From assembly GCA_017470045.1 (NCBI GenBank), contig JAFUFG010000233.1:1-7567 (forward strand): a stretch of DNA of 7,567 nucleotides. The letters run 5' to 3'. Below the pieces are notes generated by a model that made no database searches, was not told the DNA's origin, and saw nothing but the letters and a program-made list of their open reading frames with translations. Position numbers and translations under genes: made by a program. Source of the stretch: Bacilli bacterium (lineage in GTDB: Bacteria > Bacillota_I > Bacilli_A > RF39 > UBA660). Of this stretch, positions 1-5,829 are shown piece by piece (positions within the stretch are counted from its first letter, which is position 1; every line of letters begins with the position of its first letter).

Positions 1-1017
1 AATGACTTATTAGTAAGAGATATCCTAAGAAAAACAGATAAACATGTTATTGTAGCAATCAATAAAATGGATGTTAAAGCATCTCAAGACAATATCTTTG
101 ATTTCTATGAATTAGGATTTGACGAATATATTCCAATTAGTTCCATTCATAATACTGGATATATTGAATTAATGGAAGCAATCACAAAAGATTTCCATGA
201 AAAAGAAGAAAAAGTTGATGAACGAGTTAAATTCTGTTTAATTGGTAGACCAAATGTTGGAAAAAGTTCTTTAATGAACGCCCTATTAAATGAAGAAAGA
301 GTTGTAGTTTCTAATGTTGCTGGTACTACTCGTGATTCTATCGATTCTGTATTACGCTATAATAATGAAGATTATGTCTTAATTGATACAGCTGGTATGA
401 GAAAAAAAGGAAAAGTATTTGAAGCAATTGAAAAATACTCTCTATTCCGTTCTCTACAAGCAATTGATCGTAGTGATATCTGTTTAGTTGTAATCAATGC
501 AGAAGAAGGAATCATGGAACATGATAAGCATATTGCTGGATATGCTATTGAAAAAGGAAAAGGTTTAATCTTTGTCGTAAATAAATGGGATACTGTAAAA
601 GATACAACAATTCAAGATTTTGAAAAATTAATGAGAGAAGAATTTCAATTCGCAACTTATGCTCCGATTGTATTCCTATCTGCATTAACAAAGAAACGTA
701 TTCATACATTAATGCCAGAAGTAATTAAAGTTGCAGAAAACATTAAACGTGAAGTAAAAACTTCCGTATTTAATCAAGTAATTATGGATGCATTCCAATT
801 AAACATCCCGCCTTCTTATAAAGGTAAGAGATTAAAAGTATACTTCTCTTCTCAAACTGGTACGAAACCTCCTAAATTTACTTTAAGAGTAAATAATAAG
901 GGATTAGTACACTTCTCTTATGAAAGATATCTAGAAAATAAAATAAGAGAAAACTTTGATTTTGAAGGTACACCTATTATTATTCAGTTTAAAAATCGAA
1001 GTGGAGATGAAGATTAA
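1..1017 (+). CDS. der: Ribosome biogenesis GTPase Der (EngA), 5'-truncated by the window edge
   Basis: Der is an essential GTPase with two tandem G domains and a C-terminal KH-like domain; it acts in maturation of the 50S ribosomal subunit. The frame is open from base 1, so the start lies outside the window. 338 codons are visible, against roughly 435 in Bacillus, so about 100 N-terminal residues are missing. What remains of the first G domain is its G4 motif NKMD (bases 61-72) and a G5-like SSIHNTG. The second G domain is complete: P-loop GRPNVGKSS (visible residues 82-90), DTAG (bases 385-396) followed by MRKKGKV, and NKWD (bases 580-591). The C-terminal domain has the family's GTKPP and HFSYERYLENKIRE segments and FEGTPI near the end. 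The stop overlaps the next gene's start by one base (TAATG). Identification is secure. Confidence 0.97.
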   Translation, partial: NDLLVRDILRKTDKHVIVAINKMDVKASQDNIFDFYELGFDEYIPISSIHNTGYIELMEAITKDFHEKEEKVDERVKFCLIGRPNVGKSSLMNALLNEERVVVSNVAGTTRDSIDSVLRYNNEDYVLIDTAGMRKKGKVFEAIEKYSLFRSLQAIDRSDICLVVINAEEGIMEHDKHIAGYAIEKGKGLIFVVNKWDTVKDTTIQDFEKLMREEFQFATYAPIVFLSALTKKRIHTLMPEVIKVAENIKREVKTSVFNQVIMDAFQLNIPPSYKGKRLKVYFSSQTGTKPPKFTLRVNNKGLVHFSYERYLENKIRENFDFEGTPIIIQFKNRSGDED

Positions 1018-1301
1018 TGATTATTGGAAATAACGGATTCAATGGAAATGGGAATGGATTTCAAGGAAATAACTTTGAGAATAAATTCAAACGTTATAAC
1101 GAAAATGGAGATATTCATAAAGGAAGAAATGTATTCGTAAAAGATATTAAAGAAACTGCACATTCTAACGTTGTTAGTAAAGATGATATGTATGATAAAA
1201 GTCTTGCTATGCTACATGAACGTTTATCCAAAGGATTAATCTCCCTAGATGAATTTAATAGAAAATGCGCAGAACTTGCAAAACAAAGAAGAAAATACTA
1301 A
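1017..1301 (+). CDS. Small hypothetical protein with SHOCT-like C-terminus
   Basis: This 94-residue protein is not one I can name. Residues 4-20 are low-complexity Asn/Gly/Phe (GNNGFNGNGNGF). A basic, polar linker follows. The last ~35 residues (about 60-94) look like a short SHOCT-type helical hairpin: LHERLSKGLISLDEFNRKCAEL matches the family pattern of a helix, then G-L-I-(S/T)-x-x-E/D-F, then a second helix. SHOCT domains often sit at the C-terminus of small or membrane-linked proteins, perhaps as oligomerisation modules; their function is poorly defined. There is no signal peptide or membrane segment. The ATG overlaps the der stop (TAATG). A GGAG at 1003-1006 lies 10 bases upstream inside der, so translation is probably coupled to der. 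The next gene, spoVIF, follows after 36 bases. A sporulation role is only a guess from neighbours. Confidence 0.8.
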   Translation: MIIGNNGFNGNGNGFQGNNFENKFKRYNENGDIHKGRNVFVKDIKETAHSNVVSKDDMYDKSLAMLHERLSKGLISLDEFNRKCAELAKQRRKY

Positions 1302-1303
1302 AA

Positions 1304-1331
1304 ACCTCTGACATATATTGATGTAGGAGGT
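1304..1331 (+). promoter_or_regulatory. Hairpin sequestering the spoVIF Shine-Dalgarno
   Basis: ACCTC at 1304-1308 pairs with GAGGT at 1327-1331, T1309 with G1326 as a wobble, and ACAT at 1311-1314 with ATGT at 1321-1324. G1310/A1325 is the only mismatch and the loop is ATATTG (1315-1320). The 3' arm contains the whole AGGAGG Shine-Dalgarno (1325-1330) of spoVIF. The 5' arm begins three bases after the upstream stop codon (TAA, 1299-1301), so a ribosome terminating there would cover and melt it. No T-tract follows, so it is not a terminator. The base pairing is seen directly; translational coupling is inferred. Confidence 0.6.
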
Positions 1332-1337
1332 ATGATT

Positions 1338-1574
1338 ATGATTGGAGATCATTTCTTTAAAAAAGTAGAAAATAAGACAAATGTCAATAAAGACACCATT
1401 ATGGATCTAGCAGGAAAATTACAAGGAAATAGTAAAGATGAAGCTACCATTCGTGAAGTAATCCATAATATCGCAGCACTAACCAATAAAGAAGTTTCAA
1501 AAGAAAAAGAAGATAAAATTGTAGAAGCAATTCTAAAAGATAAAGTTCCAAAGAATATTGATAAGATGTTCTAA
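1338..1574 (+). CDS. spoVIF: Stage VI sporulation protein F (SpoVIF-like)
   Basis: In Bacillus subtilis SpoVIF (YjcC, about 88 residues) is made late in the mother cell and is needed for proper spore coat assembly and for GerE-dependent gene expression. The protein here is 78 residues from the preferred start. It carries the features I recall for the family: an N-terminal FFKKVENKTNVNKDTI, a central KDEATIREVIHNIA and VSKEKEDKIVEAIL near the end. It is all helical by appearance, soluble, and has no Cys. A longer reading begins at ATG 1332, but AGGAGG (1325-1330) would then be one base from the start. From ATG 1338 the gap is seven bases, so 1338 is chosen. spoIVA follows 44 bases downstream. 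In B. subtilis the two genes are not neighbours, so the pairing is notable. The identification rests on remembered motifs, not a search. Confidence 0.82.
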   Translation: MIGDHFFKKVENKTNVNKDTIMDLAGKLQGNSKDEATIREVIHNIAALTNKEVSKEKEDKIVEAILKDKVPKNIDKMF

Positions 1575-1596
1575 ATTCAATTCTTCGTCATAGAAT
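1553..1596 (+). promoter_or_regulatory. Candidate sigma-E-type promoter elements for spoIVA
   Basis: spoIVA in B. subtilis is driven by mother-cell sigma-E, whose consensus is roughly kmATATT, 14-15 bases, CATACAnT. Two partial matches are seen. One is GAATATT (1553-1559, a full -35 match), 14 bases, then AATTCAAT (1574-1581, a weak -10). The other is CATAGAAT (1589-1596, one mismatch to the -10) with no good -35 at the right distance; its start point would fall near 1603, just before the Shine-Dalgarno. Neither is complete, so this is a candidate only. Confidence 0.3.
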
Positions 1597-1606
1597 GAAA
1601 TAAATG

Positions 1607-1611
1607 AGGAG
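1607..1611 (+). promoter_or_regulatory. Shine-Dalgarno deciding the spoIVA start
   Basis: AGGAG at 1607-1611 lies seven bases before ATG 1619. Two earlier in-frame ATGs, at 1604 (overlapping the site) and 1613 (one base away), are too close to use it. The 1619 start also gives an N-terminus that aligns with Bacillus SpoIVA. Confidence 0.8.
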
Positions 1612-1618
1612 AATGATA

Positions 1619-3091
1619 ATGGATAAACGAGAAATAATAAAAAATATTGCGACGAGAAGTGGCGGAGATATTTATTTAGGTGTTGTAGGAGCGGTTCGAA
1701 CTGGAAAATCAACTTTTATAAAACGTATGGTAGAAACATTGATTGTTCCAAATATCGAAGATGAATATGAGAAAAAAAGAGCATTAGATGAAATACCACA
1801 AAGCGCAGCAGGAAAAACGATTATGACAACAGAACCAAAATTTGTTCCTAATACCGCTGCTAAAATAAAAATAGATGACTTTACTTGTAATATCCGCTTA
1901 ATTGATTGTGTTGGATATATGATTGAGAAAGCTCAAGGAGCAAGCGATGAAAATGGACCACGTATGGTTAAAACACCATGGTACCAAGATGAAATACCAT
2001 TCACAGAAGCTGCTGAAGTTGGAACAGAAAAGGTAATTAAAGACCACTCTACTATTGGAATCGTAGTCACAACCGATGGTTCTGTTACAGAGTTTGACCG
2101 AAAAGACTATATCGAAAGTGAAACTAGAGTCATAGAAGAATTAAAGAATATAGGAAAACCATTTATTATTATTCTAAATAGTGCTCATCCTACTCTACCA
2201 GAAACTGTTAAAATAAAAGAAGATTTAGAAGAAGAACATAACGTTCCAGTAATCCCTATGAATATTGATGGAATGAACGAAAAAGATATGTACCACATTC
2301 TAAGAGAAGCACTGTATGAATTCCCAGTACTAGAAGTAAAAGTTAATATGCCAGAATGGATTGCTATTCTAAATCCGGATCATCCAATAAAACAAAGTTA
2401 TATTGGATCCATCCGTGATAGTATTGTAGAAATTGATAAATTAAAAGACATTGAACATATTACAAATCATTTCTTAGAAAATAAAGATATTGAGAAATGT
2501 TACTTATCAGATGTAGATCCATCTACTGGTATTGTAACCGTCAATCTAACGGCCCCACCACATCTATATAATAAGACTCTAACGGAAATTATAAAAATAG
2601 ATGTAAAAAACAAAGCAGACCTACTTGCTCTATTCCAAGACTTTAATACCGCAAAACGTGAATACGATCAAATCAAATACGCATTAAAAATGGTAAAACA
2701 AACCGGATATGGTGTTGCAACTCCATCCATTGAAGATATGAAATTAGATAAACCAGAAATTATCAAACAAGGCCCAAGATATGGTGTGAAATTAAAAGCA
2801 GTTGCCCCATCGATTCATATGATAAGAGTAGATGTAGAATCAACATTCGAACCAATTATCGGAAGTGAAGTTCAAAGTAAAGAGTTAATTGATTATCTAT
2901 TAAAAGGTCAAGAAAGGAATCAAAATATCTGGAAAAGTGAAATATTCGGTAGAAGTCTAGACTCTATCGTACAAGAAGGAATTCAATCCAAGATTAATCT
3001 TATGCCAGATAATATCCGATACAAACTACAGACCACTCTATCCAAAGTCGTCAATAAAGGATCTAATAATATGATCGCAATTGTAATTTAA
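1619..3091 (+). CDS. spoIVA: Stage IV sporulation protein A, spore coat basement-layer ATPase
   Basis: SpoIVA is made in the mother cell, is recruited to the forespore surface by SpoVM, and hydrolyses ATP to polymerise irreversibly into the platform on which the coat is built; it is also needed for cortex formation. The protein is 490 residues, against 492 in B. subtilis. The start at 1619 places the Walker A motif GAVRTGKST at residues 24-32 with Lys30, the same position as in B. subtilis. Thr70-Thr71 in IMTTEPKF match the ATPase sensor region, and Asp96 in LIDCVGY is the Walker B position. There is no NKxD guanine-specificity motif; ILNSAHP stands in its place, as expected for this ATP-using member of the TRAFAC class. 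The C-terminal region keeps APSIHMI and IFGRSLDSIVQEGI and ends in the hydrophobic MIAIVI typical of the family. It lies downstream of spoVIF and is followed by a strong palindrome. Confidence 0.98.
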   Translation: MDKREIIKNIATRSGGDIYLGVVGAVRTGKSTFIKRMVETLIVPNIEDEYEKKRALDEIPQSAAGKTIMTTEPKFVPNTAAKIKIDDFTCNIRLIDCVGYMIEKAQGASDENGPRMVKTPWYQDEIPFTEAAEVGTEKVIKDHSTIGIVVTTDGSVTEFDRKDYIESETRVIEELKNIGKPFIIILNSAHPTLPETVKIKEDLEEEHNVPVIPMNIDGMNEKDMYHILREALYEFPVLEVKVNMPEWIAILNPDHPIKQSYIGSIRDSIVEIDKLKDIEHITNHFLENKDIEKCYLSDVDPSTGIVTVNLTAPPHLYNKTLTEIIKIDVKNKADLLALFQDFNTAKREYDQIKYALKMVKQTGYGVATPSIEDMKLDKPEIIKQGPRYGVKLKAVAPSIHMIRVDVESTFEPIIGSEVQSKELIDYLLKGQERNQNIWKSEIFGRSLDSIVQEGIQSKINLMPDNIRYKLQTTLSKVVNKGSNNMIAIVI

Positions 3092-3119
3092 AAGAGTAAG
3101 GAATTTCCTTACTCTTTTT
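3091..3119. terminator. Convergent intrinsic terminator between spoIVA and the PcfJ-like gene
   Basis: AAAGAGTAAGG (3091-3101) pairs with CCTTACTCTTT (3107-3117) over 11 bp with loop AATTT; the plus strand ends in TTTTT (3115-3119). The symmetry lets it work on both strands, although the minus-strand T-run is short (TTTT, then AAA). It begins on the last base of the spoIVA stop codon, and its right arm contains the stop and last codons of the minus-strand gene. Confidence 0.85.
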
Positions 3120-4452
3120 CAATTGGAACTAAAGTCTTCTCCCATTCTTTAATAATAGACATAATTTTAGAAGATGGTTTCTCATTAAAACGCATTCTAG
3201 CCTGAACAACCTCAGTACCAAATACTTCAATCGTTACAAAAGACTTCCCAAGATTCTTTTTCTCCCTCATAAAATAGATCTGACTTAAATTATTACTATA
3301 AGCCTCACAATAAGATGCCAAACAATTCGCTTGTTGTTTCGCCTCATCAAACATACTGTCTACATCAGGTGCTGGAAAAATAATATAATTCTCATCCTCA
3401 TATCGATTAAAGGTCAAAACATTCGATAAGAATTGAATCGCCTCATCCATCTCCGGATCATTTCGATATAAAATCTCTTGTTGTAATTCCGCATGTTCAA
3501 ATACTAAGTTCTCCGGATATAAATACTTTTTATTCTTTAAATCAATTCCTAATTCATTCGCAAAACGTAAGTAATCCGCATAATCATCAATATCGTTATC
3601 ATCTTTCTCTAAGTACTTCTTTATATCCGATACCGAAATTGGTACAATCTCTAAAATTCTTTCTAACTTATATCGATTCTTTCTTGTATATTCGATTAAC
3701 TCTTTATCCGCTTCTTTACAAATCCGTAATGCTTCTAATTCCGAATAATTCAAATCATGTTCCCTCATAAATGGTAAAAACTTCTTATCAACTCCAAATA
3801 TCTCCTCAAAACTCTTTCCCTTTAATTGATCCATCGAATAAAAAGCTAAAGAGAATAATCCATTCTTCATTAAAAAGTCAAATTTATTACTAGTAAAAGG
3901 TAGAAAACAAAGCATATATAGATTAAATTGAATAATACTTAGATAATCTTTTGCTAACCATAGATACGTATATCGATATACCGTAGCTTTTAATAGATCT
4001 AAATTATTGGTATATAACATACAGTAATTCGCATCTTTCAATTCACTAGAATATTCCGAATACTTCTTTCCACTATAAAAATCAGTTATTCCATCCGATT
4101 CTACATGATATGCATTAGTAATTCGAATCATACTTTGTATATCTGACATACGAATAATTCGATGCTTTAAAATTCGATAAAGAAAAACTTCTCCCTCTAC
4201 TACATCAAATGCATAATAAGAAGTAAATTCTTCTTTTATATCTTCTGGATATTCCATACAATCCGAACAATAAAAATCATCATTTACAAGATTACCACAA
4301 ATAGGACAAGTAAAATAATCCTTAATATCAATAGATTCATCCTGTAAAAGAATAAACTTAAGAATATCCTCTGGAATATCTTTATTCGTCTTCCAAAAGG
4401 AAAGCGGTTCATCAATAATCTCAAAGTTATCATCAAATACTAATTGTTTCAT
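3109..4452 (-). CDS. Zinc-ribbon protein with PcfJ-like C-terminal domain
   Basis: This 447-residue protein has unknown function. Near the N-terminus Cys49-Pro-Ile-Cys52-Gly and Cys62-Ser-Asp-Cys65 form a CxxC-x9-CxxC zinc-ribbon-like site. The middle (about 75-350) is a mix of helices and aromatic-rich strands that I do not recognise. Residues ~364-440 resemble the PcfJ-like domain, first named from the Enterococcus conjugative plasmid pCF10: NCLASY (Cys377, Tyr381), then FMRE with Arg396, then VTIEVFGTEVVQARMRFN with Glu409, Gln417, Arg419 and Asn423, then a Trp437 helix. Many family members have His just before the Cys; here it is Asn376. The biochemical role of PcfJ is not established, and no conjugation genes are seen here. 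A strong Shine-Dalgarno GAGGTGAT (4463-4456) precedes ATG 4452. Seven of its 16 Arg codons are CGA, against two of 18 in the visible part of der. The domain call is by motif pattern, not by search. Confidence 0.85.
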   Translation of the reverse strand: MKQLVFDDNFEIIDEPLSFWKTNKDIPEDILKFILLQDESIDIKDYFTCPICGNLVNDDFYCSDCMEYPEDIKEEFTSYYAFDVVEGEVFLYRILKHRIIRMSDIQSMIRITNAYHVESDGITDFYSGKKYSEYSSELKDANYCMLYTNNLDLLKATVYRYTYLWLAKDYLSIIQFNLYMLCFLPFTSNKFDFLMKNGLFSLAFYSMDQLKGKSFEEIFGVDKKFLPFMREHDLNYSELEALRICKEADKELIEYTRKNRYKLERILEIVPISVSDIKKYLEKDDNDIDDYADYLRFANELGIDLKNKKYLYPENLVFEHAELQQEILYRNDPEMDEAIQFLSNVLTFNRYEDENYIIFPAPDVDSMFDEAKQQANCLASYCEAYSNNLSQIYFMREKKNLGKSFVTIEVFGTEVVQARMRFNEKPSSKIMSIIKEWEKTLVPIEKE

Positions 4453-4464
4453 AGTATCACCTCG

Positions 4465-4492
4465 AAAAAGAAAAGTAAGGAATCCTTACTTT
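4465..4492 (-). terminator. Intercistronic terminator or attenuator before the PcfJ-like gene
   Basis: On the minus strand AAAGTAAGG (4492-4484) pairs with CCTTACTTT (4480-4472) over 9 bp with a 3-base loop. It is followed by a T-rich tail, TCTTTTT, ending at 4465. The 5' arm includes the stop codon of the membrane protein gene (4488-4486). It lies just before the Shine-Dalgarno of the PcfJ-like gene, so it may end or reduce transcription between the two genes. Its core nearly repeats the palindrome at the other end of that gene. Confidence 0.6.
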
Positions 4493-5175
4493 ATCTTGTT
4501 GATATATTCATTATACTGATTAATCATCTCTTGTGTCTTTAATTTAATTTCTCCATCGGAATATTCGACATTATCTTTATTTTCTTTTAAATAATGGAAT
4601 AATTCCAAACAAGCATCAAACTTCGTATTCATGCTCTTTTTATAACTTTCCAAGTATTCTACATTAAATCTTAACTTCGAAGAAATCGAATCATCTAACA
4701 TTAGTTTCTCATATAACGTAATATAATAGGTCTCTACATTAGCGTCAAGAATTGGCTTTTTAATACTCTCAACAGAACACATTCCAATCATATCATCGAT
4801 ATATAAATTAAACTTACCCTTTAAATCCTCTACATAAGCAGTAGATTTCTCATAATCTGTATCACTACTTAGATTATCATACGATAGTAAATTCGTAAAT
4901 TCAGAATCCGTAATTAAATGATTCGTATTCTTAATATTATTCGAATACTCATTTAAATAATTCTTAATTGTTTTCTCTACTATACGATAATTTCCCGTCG
5001 TAACCAATTTACGATTAAAATTATCTTTACTGATATCTAACTTCGTCAAAGCATTAACTTCTCTTTTTAATAAAAACTCTTGGAATACATATCCAATCGA
5101 TAAGTATCCTACAAATAAAACAACAAGTCCAATAAGAAAGAAGAATAAGTATACTACTTTTTTCTCTTTATTCAT
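4486..5175 (-). CDS. Single-pass membrane protein of unknown function
   Basis: This 229-residue protein is not one I recognise. A short basic N-terminus (MNKEKK) precedes one hydrophobic segment at residues 7-31, rich in Phe/Leu/Val/Gly. By the positive-inside rule, residues ~35-229 would lie outside the membrane. This part is polar, Lys/Asn/Glu/Tyr-rich and mostly helical by appearance, with two cysteines (133 and 189). There is no lipobox and no catalytic motif that I can see. The frame can be read from GTG 5187, but GGTGAG (5185-5180) lies just before ATG 5175 and would be inside the longer version, so 5175 is chosen. The spacing is a little short at four bases. The gene has its own near-consensus promoter. 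The PcfJ-like gene follows 33 bases downstream on the same strand, which suggests a pair, although a hairpin separates them. Confidence 0.8.
   Translation of the reverse strand: MNKEKKVVYLFFFLIGLVVLFVGYLSIGYVFQEFLLKREVNALTKLDISKDNFNRKLVTTGNYRIVEKTIKNYLNEYSNNIKNTNHLITDSEFTNLLSYDNLSSDTDYEKSTAYVEDLKGKFNLYIDDMIGMCSVESIKKPILDANVETYYITLYEKLMLDDSISSKLRFNVEYLESYKKSMNTKFDACLELFHYLKENKDNVEYSDGEIKLKTQEMINQYNEYINKIK
4510..4539 (-). promoter_or_regulatory. Weak candidate internal promoter for the PcfJ-like gene
   Basis: On the minus strand TATAAT (4515-4510) is a full sigma-A -10 match, preceded at 18 bases by AAGACA (4539-4534), which matches 4 of 6 positions of TTGACA. It lies inside the 3' end of the membrane protein gene, so the bases may simply reflect coding sequence. 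If used, the transcript would begin upstream of the 4492-4465 hairpin, which would then act as an attenuator. Confidence 0.25.
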
Positions 5176-5197
5176 AAAACTCACCACTTGTCTTACT

Positions 5198-5225
5198 ATT
5201 CTATCACAAGAATTATTTTTGTCAA
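5198..5225 (-). promoter_or_regulatory. Strong sigma-A-type promoter of the two-gene unit
   Basis: On the minus strand TTGACA (5225-5220) is a perfect -35. After a 16-base spacer comes TAGAAT (5203-5198), one mismatch from TATAAT, preceded by TGA (5206-5204), which makes an extended -10. Transcription would begin near 5191, giving a leader of about 16 bases that just holds the Shine-Dalgarno GGTGAG before ATG 5175. Confidence 0.75.
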
Positions 5226-5252
5226 AAAAAAGAAGATTATAATAAATCTTCT
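5224..5252 (-). terminator. Intrinsic terminator of the ackA-nrnA-engB operon
   Basis: On the minus strand AGAAGATT (5252-5245) pairs with AATCTTCT (5238-5231), an 8-bp stem with a 6-base loop, followed by TTTTTTT (5230-5224). The 5' arm lies in the last codons of engB and the stop codon falls in the loop and 3' arm. The last two T residues are also the first two bases of the -35 box of the next promoter. Confidence 0.85.
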
Positions 5253-5818
5253 ATCTTTTTATGAACATCTTTTACTCCTAGCTTTGTTTGACTTGAGAAA
5301 ACAATTAAGTCATCTCCAACTACTAAGTCTAAGGTAACTAGAATATCTTTTAAACATTTCTCTTTTTTACTTCCAGATACTTTATCTGCCTTTGTCGCAA
5401 TTACAGTAACAGGTAAATTATAGTATTTTAAGAAGTTATACATCAACATATCATCTTCTGTTGGTTTCATTCGAAAATCAATTAGTAAGAATACACGTTT
5501 TAAAGTATCACGTTTTTCTAGGTATTCTTCAATCATCATTCCAAATTTGGATTGTGTCTTCTTATCAACAGCAGCATAACCATATCCAGGTACATCAATT
5601 AAATAAAATTGATCATTTACTCCATAGAAATTAAGAGTTTTGGTCTTTCCTGGGTGAGAAGATGTATGAGCAAGATTTTTACGAGAAAGGATCGCATTAA
5701 TAAAACTACTCTTTCCAACGTTACTACGACCTACTAATAAAAATTCAGGTCTACCATTTTCTGGATATTGACTTCTACGAGTAGCAATAATATCCAAGTT
5801 TGCTTCATTAATAACCAT
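5237..5818 (-). CDS. engB: Ribosome biogenesis GTPase EngB (YihA/YsxC)
   Basis: EngB is a small essential GTPase needed for late 50S subunit assembly. The protein is 193 residues, against about 195 in Bacillus. All GTPase motifs are present: G1 GRSNVGKSS (residues 30-38), the switch I segment SSHPGKTKT (53-61) with the family's Thr, G3 DVPGYGY (75-81), G4 TKAD (142-145) and G5 FSSQTK (174-179). The preceding QYPENGRPEF and the LKYYNLP segment are also typical. ATG 5818 is preceded by AGGAGGG (5831-5825), which overlaps the stop codon of nrnA (5832-5830), so translation is probably coupled. It is the last gene of a minus-strand operon with ackA and nrnA, and its own end forms the terminator. 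A second ribosome-assembly GTPase, der, lies about 4 kb away on the other strand. Confidence 0.97.
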   Translation of the reverse strand: MVINEANLDIIATRRSQYPENGRPEFLLVGRSNVGKSSFINAILSRKNLAHTSSHPGKTKTLNFYGVNDQFYLIDVPGYGYAAVDKKTQSKFGMMIEEYLEKRDTLKRVFLLIDFRMKPTEDDMLMYNFLKYYNLPVTVIATKADKVSGSKKEKCLKDILVTLDLVVGDDLIVFSSQTKLGVKDVHKKIEDLL

Positions 5819-5829
5819 ATTTATCCCTC

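Noticed and set aside
1291..1319. CATATATT (1312-1319) with GAAAATA (1291-1297) as a sigma-E promoter for spoVIF.
   Set aside because: The start point would fall near 1326, inside the Shine-Dalgarno AGGAGG, leaving no usable leader; the -35 is also weak.
1304..1331. The hairpin before spoVIF as a rho-independent terminator.
   Set aside because: No T-tract follows it; the next bases are the start region of spoVIF.
1580..1596. Hairpin ATTCT/AGAAT between spoVIF and spoIVA.
   Set aside because: Only five A/T-rich pairs and no T-tract; expected by chance in such AT-rich DNA.
1604..1618. ATG 1604 as the spoIVA start, adding MRRMI to the N-terminus.
   Set aside because: The Shine-Dalgarno would lie inside the coding sequence, and the known family N-terminus begins at the Met encoded at 1619.
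3109..4452. A conjugative plasmid or integrated element, suggested by the PcfJ-like domain.
   Set aside because: No relaxase, coupling protein, integrase, replication gene or attachment-site repeat is seen; the flanks are ordinary chromosomal genes.
5176..5187. GTG 5187 as the start of the membrane protein.
   Set aside because: It would use a rare start codon whose reading covers the GGTGAG Shine-Dalgarno, and the predicted transcript starts only about four bases upstream.
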